A stretch of 64,000 nucleotides of DNA from Streptomyces sp. 846.5 (lineage in GTDB: Bacteria; Actinomycetota; Actinomycetes; Streptomycetales; Streptomycetaceae), in contig NZ_SOBN01000001.1 in assembly GCF_004365705.1 (NCBI RefSeq), positions 4,388,001-4,452,000 of the forward strand. Reading direction: 5' to 3'. Numbering within the stretch: position 1 is the stretch's first letter; every line of letters starts with the position of its first letter. The notes under the pieces were generated by a model. The model saw nothing but the letters and a program-made list of their open reading frames with translations, was not told the DNA's origin and did not search any database. The translations under genes were made by a program, and so were the position numbers. Below, piece by piece: positions 1 to 8,393 of the stretch.

Positions 1-1200
1 AACGACGCCGTGAACAACGGCAAGCTGGATCTCTCGCTTGCCGCGCCGACCGCTGTGAGCAGCGTCAAGGTCAGCCTGTATTCCATGACCACGCAGCAGA
101 CCGTGGCTACGGTGACGGATTTCGCGCTGACGTCGGGCACGGCTACGAACGGCGTCTGGGAGCCGAAGGCCCGTATCCAATTGCCGGCGCTGGGCTCGTA
201 CCGGATCGACGTGTCGGCCACGGACACGGGCGGCGACACCCTTTCAACTACAGGTGCCGGCTACTTCTACTACTCGGTGCGTACCAATCTCAACGACACC
301 AGCGTCGACCGCACCAAGGTCGACTACCAGCACCGAAGCATCACCATGAGCGGTCATCTGAGAGGGCAGTGGCCTGGCTCGGGTGCCATCACGCCGCTGG
401 GAGACCTCACCGTGGGCGTGTCCTCCTACTTCCAGTACGGAGAGGCGACGACTGCGGCGGACGGCAGTTGGTCGGTGACGCTCCCGGTCACCGACCAGTA
501 CCAGAACACGATTCAGGCGTCCTTCTCATACGATCCGAATCACATCTTCGACAGCCAGTCGTCCTCTCGCTCCTTCCCGATCGCGATCAAGAAGACGGCC
601 ACGAAGTTGGTCATGACGCCCAGCGCGCGCACCATCCCCTTCCAGGGCACGGTGAACTCGACGAGCGCGACCCTGCTGTGGGATTCGCCCTCGGGCTGGC
701 AGCCGCTCGCGGGGAAGACCCTCGGCTCGAACTCCTTCGGGGATTTCGTCCAGGAGACCACGGACACGAACGGCAACGCGCTGTTCCCGGCCACGCCGTC
801 GCTGTGGAGCAACTACACGATCCAGGCGGGCTGGGTCAGCGATGACCTCTACCTTGCCGACGCGCAGGCGAGCAGCACGATCACTGTCGTACAGCCGGCG
901 TCCTTCGTGTCCTTCGCTCCCACTCGCACGGACGCATCGACCGTCGCCGTCGCTGGCGACCTCACGTTCAGCGGACTTGAGAGCCCTGGGACCATCCCTG
1001 TGAACATCCAGTTCTCCACCACCGGCAAGGGCGGCTGGACGACAGTCGCCACGGTGTCCAACTCCAACTGGGACGGCACCGGGTACGGCTTCTCGACCAC
1101 GGTCCCCAGCAGCACCGCCGGATTCTGGCGCGCCATTTTCGCAGGCGGGAAGCAGTTCCAGAGTGCGGTGAGCCCGGTCGTCTACCTCGCGACCTCCTGA
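1..1200 (+). CDS. Secreted or surface protein with Ig-like beta modules (5' end missing)
   Basis: The reading frame is open from base 1, so the true start lies upstream; 399 codons are visible, ending at TGA 1198-1200. The protein is rich in Ser, Thr, Gly, Val and aromatic residues and has almost no Cys. It reads as a chain of extracellular Ig/Big-like beta-sandwich modules, for example SYRIDVSATDTGG near residue 65 and DGSWSVTLPVTDQYQ near residue 155. There is no catalytic motif and no C-terminal anchor or sorting signal; it ends YLATS. An exported structural or adhesive role is inferred from composition only. A signal peptide would lie outside the window. Confidence 0.7.
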   Translation, partial: NDAVNNGKLDLSLAAPTAVSSVKVSLYSMTTQQTVATVTDFALTSGTATNGVWEPKARIQLPALGSYRIDVSATDTGGDTLSTTGAGYFYYSVRTNLNDTSVDRTKVDYQHRSITMSGHLRGQWPGSGAITPLGDLTVGVSSYFQYGEATTAADGSWSVTLPVTDQYQNTIQASFSYDPNHIFDSQSSSRSFPIAIKKTATKLVMTPSARTIPFQGTVNSTSATLLWDSPSGWQPLAGKTLGSNSFGDFVQETTDTNGNALFPATPSLWSNYTIQAGWVSDDLYLADAQASSTITVVQPASFVSFAPTRTDASTVAVAGDLTFSGLESPGTIPVNIQFSTTGKGGWTTVATVSNSNWDGTGYGFSTTVPSSTAGFWRAIFAGGKQFQSAVSPVVYLATS

Positions 1201-1207
1201 CCGTCGC

Positions 1208-1456
1208 TCATGACGAACGGCCCCGCCGCATACGGTCGGGGTCGTTCGTTGCCACCGCTCCGAGCAAGGCAATCCGGGCTGAACGGAGCTGAATGCAATA
1301 GGTGACGACGATGGAATCCATGACGCCGACGCCGCGGGCGCTCAGGATCTCCTGGATCGTTGGCATCTCCGCGTCGGCGGCCAGCAGGAGTCTGAGTTCG
1401 GCGGTCAGCGCCGAGAGCCGACTCGCTCTGGCGGGATCGAGGCCAGTGAGCGCCAT
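1208..1456 (-). CDS. Small hypothetical protein
   Basis: 82 residues starting MALTGLDPARASRL at ATG 1454-1456. The N-terminal two thirds look like an amphipathic helical protein (LSALTAELRLLLAADAEM), followed by a short hydrophobic stretch. No family is recognised. It begins 4 bases after the end of the interrupted gene at 1461-1958, so the two were probably one transcription unit. Confidence 0.5.
   Translation of the reverse strand: MALTGLDPARASRLSALTAELRLLLAADAEMPTIQEILSARGVGVMDSIVVTYCIQLRSARIALLGAVATNDPDRMRRGRSS
1213..1249. terminator. Hairpin between converging genes
   Basis: A 13-bp stem (1213-1225 with 1237-1249, one G-T pair) encloses an 11-nt loop just past the stop at 1200. It overlaps the last codons of the minus-strand gene, so it can serve as a bidirectional terminator. 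Confidence 0.5.
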
Positions 1457-1460
1457 TGTC

Positions 1461-1958
1461 TCAGCCCGTCTCGGTCGTCGGGTCCTGTTCGTCCGCAGTG
1501 GTGGCCATGGCGATATCGGCACTGACTGCGTGCCGTTCGTTGACTCCGATGATGTGGTGGATGAAGGCCCACTGGGCGAGCAGAGCAGATGTCCAGGTCG
1601 GGTCGTATGCGGCAGTGGGCAACTGCGGGATGTGCTTGCGACCCGTCTCGTCCAGTCGCTAAGGCTCCTCGAAGGCGGTGTTCCATGCGCCGAGAGCGGC
1701 AGCGTACGTCTCCTGGGCCTCGTCGGCGCTGACCCCCATATAGGCGCCGACCTGAGCCCAGGAGCCGCCCCGTTCGACTTCATGGATGACAGCTGAGATC
1801 AAGGTCTGCTCGGCCAGCTCTACGAGCTGTTGGGCCTGGCTGACGCGACCGCCGAGTCCAGTGTCAGCGTCGCTCCGGGTGCCCACGAGTCCGGCCGCAC
1901 TGTCGGCCACATCACCGCGGCCTGTCCGCGCCGCGCCACTCACCTTGGAGCTCGCCAC
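1461..1958 (-). pseudogene. HTH-like small gene split by an in-frame TAG
   Basis: The first part (start 1958) encodes 99 residues with an HTH-like segment, RGGSWAQVGAYMGVSADEA, a pattern common in Streptomyces proteins that choose between DNA sites. TAG at 1659-1661 stops it. The same frame then continues without another stop for 65 codons of convincing coding sequence (ETGRKHIPQLPTAAYDPTW, then QWAFIHHIIGVNERHAVSAD) to TGA at 1461-1463. No ATG or GTG with an RBS begins the second part. I read this as a 165-codon gene inactivated by one nonsense change. Stop-codon readthrough or a sequencing error are alternatives. Confidence 0.6.
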
Positions 1959-1976
1959 GCTGACAACGACTCTTGA

Positions 1977-2534
1977 TCAGCTCGGCGGGGCCCAAACAGG
2001 AGCGTCCGGCCAGTCGAGCAGCTCCCGCATCTCCCGGTCATCGCCAGAGAGGGCGTGCAGCAGGAAGGCCACGAAGCGCATGTTGTATCGGCGCCATTCG
2101 AGCGAGCCGCGGAACCAGGCGACGACCGGCCACTCCATGGGGTCGGGATCGCTGGTCAGCCAGAAAAAGTGGTCACCTTGGTAAGTGGCACCCCACAGCA
2201 GCAGTCCGCCGGGCTCCGGCCAGAACGGGTGCGGGCAGGCGTTGGGGTCATGCGCACGCATCTGCCGGAACGCCGGGCCGATGTCATCGGTGGTGGCCGC
2301 TACGAAGCCCCGGAAGCCCGTCTCCCCGTGCGCTGTTGTGTGAAACGGCCACGGCGCGCTGACACCCAGGTACCCGCGAACCTCGCCGGCACCGAACAGG
2401 TCGACGAACTCTCGGTAGTCCGCCGGAAAGTCGACGCCGCACTCCTCACGCGACCGCTCCCACGGCAGCGACCGGCCACTCGGTTCGGTCGACAGGCCCG
2501 CCAACTCGGCGAACCGCAGCACATCCCTGCGCAC
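1977..2534 (-). CDS. SMI1/KNR4 (SUKH) family protein
   Basis: 185 residues with the SUKH layout: FPADYREFVDLFGAGEVRGYL near residues 36-57, then a GLLLWGATYQGDHFFWLTSD core near 109-129 and a WFRGSLEWRRYNMRFVAFLL helix. In bacteria these proteins are mostly immunity proteins for polymorphic or contact-dependent toxins (family knowledge). No toxin gene lies next to it. It starts 10 bases after the small gene at 2544-2729. It resembles the SUKH genes at 27.5 and 31.1 kb in type only. Confidence 0.8.
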   Translation of the reverse strand: MRRDVLRFAELAGLSTEPSGRSLPWERSREECGVDFPADYREFVDLFGAGEVRGYLGVSAPWPFHTTAHGETGFRGFVAATTDDIGPAFRQMRAHDPNACPHPFWPEPGGLLLWGATYQGDHFFWLTSDPDPMEWPVVAWFRGSLEWRRYNMRFVAFLLHALSGDDREMRELLDWPDAPVWAPPS

Positions 2535-2543
2535 CTCTACACC

Positions 2544-2729
2544 TCACAGCGCTTCAATCACGACGTCCAGGCGAGCATCCAACACCTCAGCCGACTGAAA
2601 CAGCCCCGACTCTGCCCTCCCGGCCGTGTCAGCGCACCCCACCGCACCTGGCCCGTGCCAGTGGTAGGTGGCGGTGGGGTCGAAGCTGTAGGCGTAGCCG
2701 ACCGGCTTGCCTTCGGAGACGGAGTTCAC
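2544..2729 (-). CDS. Small hypothetical protein or gene remnant
   Basis: 61 residues from a GTG start, with a sensible composition (GYAYSFDPTATYHWHGPGAV, then SAEVLDARLDVVIEAL). It lies directly upstream of the SUKH gene on the same strand. It is not recognised and could be the tail of a longer lost protein. Confidence 0.35.
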   Translation of the reverse strand: MNSVSEGKPVGYAYSFDPTATYHWHGPGAVGCADTAGRAESGLFQSAEVLDARLDVVIEAL

Positions 2730-2873
2730 CGACCCTCAGTAGAAAGGGAGTTCCGACACGACGGGGAACTGATGACGGCATCTTTCGGAGACGATCACCT
2801 GCTGCTCGGCGCAGACCTCCTCAGTGGATCTCCCCATTTACCGGTACCGACCTGAGGTGCATCGACCGATGCG

Positions 2874-2900
2874 CATCTAGGACGCATTTCGTCCTAGATG
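2874..2900. promoter_or_regulatory. 10-bp perfect palindrome ahead of the glyoxalase stub
   Basis: CATCTAGGAC and its exact complement surround a 7-base spacer. The right arm ends on the ATG of the stub at 2898. The size and position fit an operator for a dimeric repressor (TetR, MarR or ArsR type). No U-tract follows, which argues against a terminator. Confidence 0.5.
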
Positions 2901-2960
2901 GAGGTGAATGTGGAGTTGCTGGTGCTGCCGCTCGGGTTTCGAATGGGGCGGGACCAGTGA
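2898..2960 (+). pseudogene. Stub of a glyoxalase/VOC gene with internal deletion
   Basis: This reads MEVNVELLVLP then LGFRMGRDQ and TGA. The first eleven residues match the usual first beta strand of VOC proteins (MxVxVExLVLPVSDVDRA). The normal SDVDRAKxFY segment is missing and the frame resumes at LGFR. VOC genes are commonly next to genes like the one at 3022. The sequence fits a short internal deletion; the family assignment is my inference from a very short match. Confidence 0.35.
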
Positions 2961-3021
2961 CCGGCGCGGTGCTGTCCGTGACCGGGGTTCCCCCATCCGC
3001 ACCAGGAAAGGCGCGACCATC

Positions 3022-3588
3022 GTGTCCGAGGACATCGAACTGCTGGAGAAGGCCCTCGCCCACACCACGGGGCTGTTGAGCAATGTCACTCCCGAGCAGT
3101 ACGGGAATTCCACACCGTGCGACGACTTCGACGTGCGGGCCCTGGCCAACCACCTCGTGGCCGGCAACCCGTACTACGTCACCCTGGCCCAGGGCGGCGG
3201 CCCGGACTTCTCCCTCTTCGCCCAGGACCAGATCGGCGACGAGCAGCCCGGCGACGTCTACGCCCGCGGCGCCAAGGACGTGCTGACCGCCTGGGGCGCT
3301 GATGGCGCTCTCCAGCGGCAGATGCCCCTGCCCGGTGGGGGCATGGGCCCGCGCATCGTCGACCTGCAGATGCTGGAAGCCGTCCTGCACGGCTGGGACC
3401 TGGCCACCACTACCGGCCAGGACCGCACCGGCGACCCCAAGACCGTCCAGGCCGCCATGCAGGGCTGGTAAGGCAACTACCCCGATGAGATCCGCGCCCC
3501 GACCGGCATGTTCGGCCCCTCCAAGTCCGCCCCCGACACTGCACCGGACTTGGACCGGCTCGCCGCCTACTTCGGCCGCACCATCTAG
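3022..3588 (+). pseudogene. Mycothiol-dependent maleylpyruvate isomerase-like (TIGR03086/DinB fold) with internal TAA
   Basis: GTG start at 3022 with AGGAAAGG ten bases upstream. The product shows TPCDDFDVRALANHLVAGN (residues 32-50) and LQMLEAVLHGWDLATTTGQ (115-133), the hallmarks of the TIGR03086 family, including a metal-site HGWD. TAA at 3469-3471 (codon 150) follows AAMQGW. The same frame continues NYPDEIRAPTGMFGPS and LDRLAAYFGRTI to TAG 3586-3588, exactly the normal C-terminus of the family. It is a 188-residue protein broken by one nonsense codon, or truncated by about 39 residues if still made. Confidence 0.7.
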
Positions 3589-3658
3589 GGCAGCACAGTT
3601 GGCGGTGTGAAGCGCCCAGCAGGACCGCAACTGAGACGAAAACTGAGACGGAAAGCGC

Positions 3659-3693
3659 AGAGGGCCCGCACCGGCGAACGGTGCGGGCCCTCT
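3659..3693. terminator. Strong hairpin 3' of tRNA-Ser
   Basis: A perfect 15-bp GC-rich stem (3659-3673 and 3679-3693) with loop GCGAA sits 7 bases past the 3' end of the minus-strand tRNA. It can also stop transcription from the gene at 3022. Confidence 0.75.
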
Positions 3694-3699
3694 GACCTG

Positions 3700-3784
3700 C
3701 GGAGGATACGAGATTCGAACTCGTGAGGGGTTGCCCCCAACACGCTTTCCAAGCGTGCGCCCTAGGCCACTAGGCGAATCCTCC
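3700..3784 (-). tRNA. tRNA-Ser(GGA)
   Basis: An 85-nt class II tRNA. Acceptor arms GGAGGAT/ATCCTCC pair with discriminator G. The anticodon loop is TTGGAAA (anticodon GGA) on a CACGC stem. A long variable arm (TTGGGGGCAACCCCC) and the GTTCGAATC T-loop are present. CCA is not encoded. Confidence 0.92.
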
Positions 3785-3916
3785 GTGGGAGAGCTTACTA
3801 GATGTTTGGGGGTGCTCGTGCACACGTTTCGCTGGGCTGACCTGGGGCTCGGTGGCGGGGGTGAGCATGTGGGGGTGGTCACGGGGTGGGGTCGGGATCC
3901 GCTAGGCTGTTGGTCA

Positions 3917-4001
3917 GCCCCTCGTGTGGCGCTATCTCGCTGAACCCCCCCAGGGCCGGAAGGCAGCAAGGGTAAGTGGGCTCTGGTGGGTGCACGGGGG
4001 G
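3917..4001 (+). ncRNA. ffs: Signal recognition particle RNA (small 4.5S type)
   Basis: Contains the invariant SRP domain IV core GGGCCGGAAGGCAGCAAGGG with its GGAA tetraloop. The 5' CCCCTCGTG pairs with the 3' CACGGGGG end. It is the scaffold for Ffh in co-translational targeting. It lies 75 bases upstream of dnaX; the exact ends are approximate. Confidence 0.88.
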
Positions 4002-4075
4002 TCCTGTCGTTCCCGGGGGACCGTGTGGGTGCCTCCGGCGGAACGGATGGCATCCGTATGTCAGTGGGGACCGTT

Positions 4076-6214
4076 ATGGTCAGTGACGTGTCGCTCGCTC
4101 TCTATCGCCGCTATCGCCCCGAGACCTTCGCCGAGGTCATCGGTCAGGAGCACGTCACCGGTCCGCTCCAGCAGGCGCTGCGCAACAACCGGGTCAATCA
4201 CGCGTACCTGTTCAGCGGTCCTCGCGGCTGCGGCAAGACGACCAGTGCGCGCATCCTCGCGCGCTGTCTCAACTGTGAGCAGGGGCCGACGCCCACCCCT
4301 TGCGGGGTGTGCCAGTCATGCACCGACCTGGCCCGCGGCGGTCCCGGGTCGATCGACGTCATCGAGATCGACGCCGCCTCGCACGGTGGTGTCGACGACA
4401 CCCGTGACCTGCGGGAGAAGGCGTTCTTCGCCCCCGCGTCCAGCCGCTACAAGATCTACATCATCGACGAGGCCCACATGGTCTCGACGGCCGGCTTCAA
4501 CGCGCTGCTGAAGGTGGTGGAGGAGCCGCCGGAGCACCTCAAGTTCATCTTCGCCACCACCGAGCCCGAGAAGGTCATCGGGACGATCCGCTCGCGGACC
4601 CACCACTACCCCTTCCGGCTGGTTCCGCCCGGGACCCTGCGCGACTACCTGGCCGAGGTCTGCGGCCGGGAGGACATCCGGGTCGAGGACACCGTCTACC
4701 CGCTGGTCGTCCGCGCCGGCGCCGGCTCGGTCCGCGACTCGATGTCGGTGATGGACCAACTGCTGGCCGGCGCCGCCGACCAGGGTGTGACCTACGCCAT
4801 GGCGACGGCGCTGCTCGGCTACACCGACGCCGGGCTGCTGGACGAGGTCGTGGACGCCTTCGCCGCGCAGGACGGCGCGACGGTCTTCGGCATCGTGGAC
4901 CGGGTCATCGAGGGAGGTCACGATCCGCGCCGCTTCGTCGCCGACCTGCTGGAGCGGCTGCGCGACCTGGTGATCCTCTCCGCCGTGCCGGACGCGGGGG
5001 AGAAGGGCATCATCGACGCGCCCGCCGACCGGATCGCGTTGATGGAACAGCAGGCGGCGAAGTTCGGCGCCGCAGAACTCAGCCGTGCCGCCGACATCGT
5101 GAACACCGGCCTGACCGAGATGCGGGGAGCCACCTCGCCCCGGCTGCAGCTCGAACTGATCTGTGCCCGGGTGATGCTGCCCGGCGCCTACGACGACGAG
5201 CGGTCGACCCAGGCTCGGTTGGACCGGCTGGAGCGGCGGGGGGCGTTCGGCGGTGGACATGAGGTGGCCGCACCGCCGGTGACGGCGTCCGCGCCGGTAC
5301 CGGTGCTGGAGGCGGCCCCGGTACGGCATCAGCCCGTGCAGCAGGTGCCTGCGGAGGCACCACCGGCCGCTGCTGCCCCTGCTCAGCCGCCCGCGGCGGC
5401 GCCGGCGCAGGGCGGTGCGCCTCGCGGGGCCTGGCCGGTGCCGCGCAGCTTCCCTGGGACAGCATCCGGGGGTGCGCCTGGCGCGGATTCCGGTCCCCCG
5501 GCGCCGGCAGCTGCTCCCGCGCCAGCCGCCCAGCCCGCGCCGACTCCCCCAGCTGCCCAGCAGCCGCCGGCCCAGCCGCCGGCACCGCAGCAGCGGGGCG
5601 GTGCCGGGCAGGTCCGGCAGATGTGGCCGCAGATCCTGGACGCCGTGAAGGGCCGTCGCCGGGTCACCTGGATGCTGGTCCAGCAGGCGCAGGTGGCCGG
5701 TTTTGACGGCAGCACCCTCCAACTCTCGTTCGAGCACGCCGGTACCCGCGACGGGTTCGTCAACGGCGGGCATGACGAGATCCTGCGGCAGGCGATCTCG
5801 GACTCCTTTGGGATGGCCTGGCGGATCGACTGCATCATCGATCCGTCGGTGGGGCGCGGCCCGGGGCCCGGCTCGGGCGGCGGGCAGTCGGCACAGCAGT
5901 CGCAGCCGATGCAGCAGGCCGCGCAACAGCAACAGCAGCCGCCGCAGCAGCAGTACCAGGCGCCGCCGGCCCAGCAGTTCACGCCGCCGCCGACGCAGTC
6001 CGCCCCCCCGGTTCCGCAGCCCGCGGCGCCTGCGCAGCCGTCGCCCGCACCGCCGCCCGCGGCGCCCGTGCCGGATCCGGTCCCGCTCTCACCGGACGAC
6101 GAGACGATCCCCGAGGAGGAGGCCGGTTACGGCCAGGGCATGGTCTCGGGCCCGGAGTTGATCATGAGGGAACTGGGCGCGACCGTCATTCAGGAGATCG
6201 ACCACGACCGGTGA
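4076..6214 (+). CDS. dnaX: DNA polymerase III subunit gamma/tau
   Basis: 712 residues; clamp-loader ATPase of the replisome. Seen in order: SLALYRRYRPETFAEVIGQ near the start, Walker A GPRGCGKT (48-55), a four-Cys zinc module (NCEQGP..PCGVCQSC), IIDEAHMVSTAGFNALLKVVEE (Walker B), and ATTEPEKVIGTIRSR (sensor). After about residue 390 comes a long Pro/Ala/Gln linker, a C-terminal tau domain (MWPQILDAVKGRRRVTWML), then a second poly-Gln/Pro tract. I chose ATG 4076 because AGTGGGGA lies 6 bases upstream; GTG 4088 is possible. It probably begins an operon with ybaB and recR. Confidence 0.95.
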   Translation: MVSDVSLALYRRYRPETFAEVIGQEHVTGPLQQALRNNRVNHAYLFSGPRGCGKTTSARILARCLNCEQGPTPTPCGVCQSCTDLARGGPGSIDVIEIDAASHGGVDDTRDLREKAFFAPASSRYKIYIIDEAHMVSTAGFNALLKVVEEPPEHLKFIFATTEPEKVIGTIRSRTHHYPFRLVPPGTLRDYLAEVCGREDIRVEDTVYPLVVRAGAGSVRDSMSVMDQLLAGAADQGVTYAMATALLGYTDAGLLDEVVDAFAAQDGATVFGIVDRVIEGGHDPRRFVADLLERLRDLVILSAVPDAGEKGIIDAPADRIALMEQQAAKFGAAELSRAADIVNTGLTEMRGATSPRLQLELICARVMLPGAYDDERSTQARLDRLERRGAFGGGHEVAAPPVTASAPVPVLEAAPVRHQPVQQVPAEAPPAAAAPAQPPAAAPAQGGAPRGAWPVPRSFPGTASGGAPGADSGPPAPAAAPAPAAQPAPTPPAAQQPPAQPPAPQQRGGAGQVRQMWPQILDAVKGRRRVTWMLVQQAQVAGFDGSTLQLSFEHAGTRDGFVNGGHDEILRQAISDSFGMAWRIDCIIDPSVGRGPGPGSGGGQSAQQSQPMQQAAQQQQQPPQQQYQAPPAQQFTPPPTQSAPPVPQPAAPAQPSPAPPPAAPVPDPVPLSPDDETIPEEEAGYGQGMVSGPELIMRELGATVIQEIDHDR

Positions 6215-6368
6215 ACCCGTCGCGGGCGTGTCCTGAGTCGAGTGCGCGAGCCGAGTACGTGGGCCGAGCACGTAGGCTCAGCGGTGGAAGCCCCAGTGGA
6301 TTCAGCAAGGCGAGTCAGCGAGCCGATTCAGCAGGCGGACCCAGCAGCACCTCAGACAGGAGCGAACC

Positions 6369-6710
6369 ATGTTCCCCGGTGGTGGACAGCCCGACATGCA
6401 GGCCCTGCTCCAGCAGGCCCAGCAGATGCAGCAGCAGCTTGCCCGGACCCAGGCCGAGCTGGCCGAGGCGACGGTGCAGGGTACGGCGGGTGGCGGCCTG
6501 GTGCAGGCCACCGTCAGCGGTACCGGTGAACTGAAGGCCCTGGTCATTGACCCCAAGGCGGTGGACCCCGACGACACCGAGACCCTCGCCGACCTGGTCC
6601 TCGCGGCCGTACGGGACGCCAACGCCGCCGCGCAGAAGCTCGCGGCCGAGCGGCTCGGCCCGCTGGCGCAGGGTCTCGGCGGCGCTGGGATCCCCGGCCT
6701 GCCGTTCTGA
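6369..6710 (+). CDS. ybaB: YbaB/EbfC nucleoid-associated protein
   Basis: 113 residues, small dimeric DNA-binding protein. It begins [20 protein letters not shown] with a Gln-rich helix, then [20 protein letters not shown] (the beta hairpin typical of the family) and a C-terminal helix [31 protein letters not shown] sits just upstream. The dnaX-ybaB-recR order is widely conserved in bacteria, which supports the call. Confidence 0.93.
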   Translation: MFPGGGQPDMQALLQQAQQMQQQLARTQAELAEATVQGTAGGGLVQATVSGTGELKALVIDPKAVDPDDTETLADLVLAAVRDANAAAQKLAAERLGPLAQGLGGAGIPGLPF

Positions 6711-6937
6711 CGCACCCCGGCACGGCCAGCACGGCCTGCGCGGACGGCCGGGTCGACGGCGCAAGGCGGTCCACCGCCTCGGACATCCATGCGCCCCCGG
6801 CGTGAATACGCCGGGTGTGTCGTGAGGCTGTGGAGGGGACCTCGGCCAGAGGATGATGGCATCCGCACCGCGCACAGCCAGCACGACCAGTACGACCAGC
6901 ACGGAGCCAGCGACACCGAAAGGACAGGAGCGGAAGC

Positions 6938-7537
6938 GTGTACGAAGGCGTGGTCCAGGACCTCATCGACGAGTTGGGCAGGCTGCCCGGCGTCGGTCCC
7001 AAGAGCGCGCAGCGGATCGCCTTCCACATCCTGCAGTCCGACCCGGTGGACGTGCGCCGGCTCGCGCACGCCCTCAACGAGGTCAAGGAGAAGGTCCGCT
7101 TCTGTGCGGTCTGCGGCAATGTCTCCGAGTCGGAGCGCTGCCGGGTCTGCCTGGACCCGCGCCGGGACCCGACCGTGATCTGCGTCGTCGAGGAGCCCAA
7201 GGACGTGGTCGCGGTGGAGCGGACCCGCGAGTTCCGCGGCCGGTACCACGTGCTCGGCGGGGCGATCAGCCCGATCGAGGGCGTCGGCCCGGACGACCTG
7301 CGGATCAGGGAGCTGATGACCCGTCTCGCCGACGGCGTCGTCACCGAGCTGATCCTGGCCACCGACCCCAACCTGGAGGGGGAGGCGACCGCGACGTACC
7401 TGGCCCGGCTGCTCAAGCCGATGGGCCTGCGAGTGACCCGCCTGGCCAGTGGCCTGCCGGTCGGGGGAGACCTGGAGTACGCCGACGAGGTCACCCTCGG
7501 ACGGGCCTTTGAAGGGAGACGACTTCTCGATGTCTGA
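6938..7537 (+). CDS. recR: Recombination mediator RecR
   Basis: 199 residues, the full family length. Shows the N-terminal HhH ([20 protein letters not shown], 13-32), a four-Cys zinc finger (CAVCGN..ERCRVC, about 56-71), and a Toprim domain ([14 protein letters not shown], then [20 protein letters not shown] and [16 protein letters not shown]). It acts with RecO and RecF to load RecA at gaps. GTG start with GGAG upstream. Its last 8 bases overlap the next gene, implying translational coupling. Confidence 0.95.
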   Translation: MYEGVVQDLIDELGRLPGVGPKSAQRIAFHILQSDPVDVRRLAHALNEVKEKVRFCAVCGNVSESERCRVCLDPRRDPTVICVVEEPKDVVAVERTREFRGRYHVLGGAISPIEGVGPDDLRIRELMTRLADGVVTELILATDPNLEGEATATYLARLLKPMGLRVTRLASGLPVGGDLEYADEVTLGRAFEGRRLLDV

Positions 7538-8195
7538 CACCACCACCGCCGCCATGGCGGCGCAGCGACCCGAGGAACCCGACGACTTCGCGGTGCAGAT
7601 CGCGGACTCGATCGACAGCTTCGTGCTGTCCGTCCACGAGATCGCCAAGGGCGACGAGCCGGGCAGCGCCATCTCCCTGCTGCTGCTGGAGGTCTCGCAG
7701 CTGCTGCTGGCCGGCGGCCGCCTCGGCGCGATCGAGGACGTGCTGCCCGAGGACCGCTACGAGCCCGACACCGGCCCGGACGCCGACGAGGACGAGCTGC
7801 GCCAGAAGCTGGCCGCGCTGCTCGCGCCGATCGACGTCTACCACGAGGTCTTCGACCCCTACGGCCCCGCGGACAAGCCCGTTCCGTGCCGGATCTCCGA
7901 CGACGTCGCCGGCGTGGTCACCGACCTCCAGCACGGACTGGTGCACTACCGGGCCGGCCGGGTCTCCGAGGCGCTGTGGTGGTGGCAGTTCTCCTACCTG
8001 GCCAACTGGGGCTCCAACACCACCGCCGTGCTGCGCGCGCTGCAGTCCCTGGTCGCCCATGTCCGGCTGGACAGCCCGATCGGCGCTCCGGTCGACGGCG
8101 CGGACACCGACGACGACGGTCTGACGGACGAGCAGCTGGAGCAGCAGGCGGGCGAGCTGATGGCCGCCGAGCTGGGGATCAAGGATCTCTCGTAG
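7530..8195 (+). CDS. DUF5063 domain protein
   Basis: 221 residues starting ATG 7530 inside the end of recR, with GAAGGGAG upstream. It is acidic and helical, and includes [19 protein letters not shown] near residue 20 and [19 protein letters not shown] near residue 150. The family is an actinobacterial neighbour of recR and lysC. No catalytic motif is visible and the function is unknown. Confidence 0.85.
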   Translation: MSDTTTAAMAAQRPEEPDDFAVQIADSIDSFVLSVHEIAKGDEPGSAISLLLLEVSQLLLAGGRLGAIEDVLPEDRYEPDTGPDADEDELRQKLAALLAPIDVYHEVFDPYGPADKPVPCRISDDVAGVVTDLQHGLVHYRAGRVSEALWWWQFSYLANWGSNTTAVLRALQSLVAHVRLDSPIGAPVDGADTDDDGLTDEQLEQQAGELMAAELGIKDLS

Positions 8196-8221
8196 CCGGA
8201 TCCGTGCCGGATCTGTCGTGG

Positions 8222-8240
8222 CTGCGGCCCCGGGCCGCAG
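8222..8240. terminator. GC hairpin after the recR operon
   Basis: CTGCGGCCC and its exact complement with one base between; the folded form has about 7 bp and a short loop. It lies 26 bases after the stop at 8195 and probably ends the dnaX-recR unit. Confidence 0.45.
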
Positions 8241-8393
8241 AAAGCGCGGTGATCTCGGCAGGTGAGCATCATATCCCACCATCTGGAATACCCGGGGTGC
8301 TTTCCTGCTGCTCGTTAGACTGAGCTGACCGCGCAGTAGCAGACGTATGCCACCAGACATGCGTCGCAGTACCGGAAGATTCGAGGAGCGCAC

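Noticed and set aside
2821..4053. 410-codon minus-strand frame across the isomerase-like gene, tRNA-Ser and SRP RNA
   Set aside because: It would translate through a tRNA and SRP RNA; not a gene.
5880..6060. CAG/CCG-rich repeats
   Set aside because: They encode the Gln/Pro linker of DnaX; ordinary low-complexity coding.
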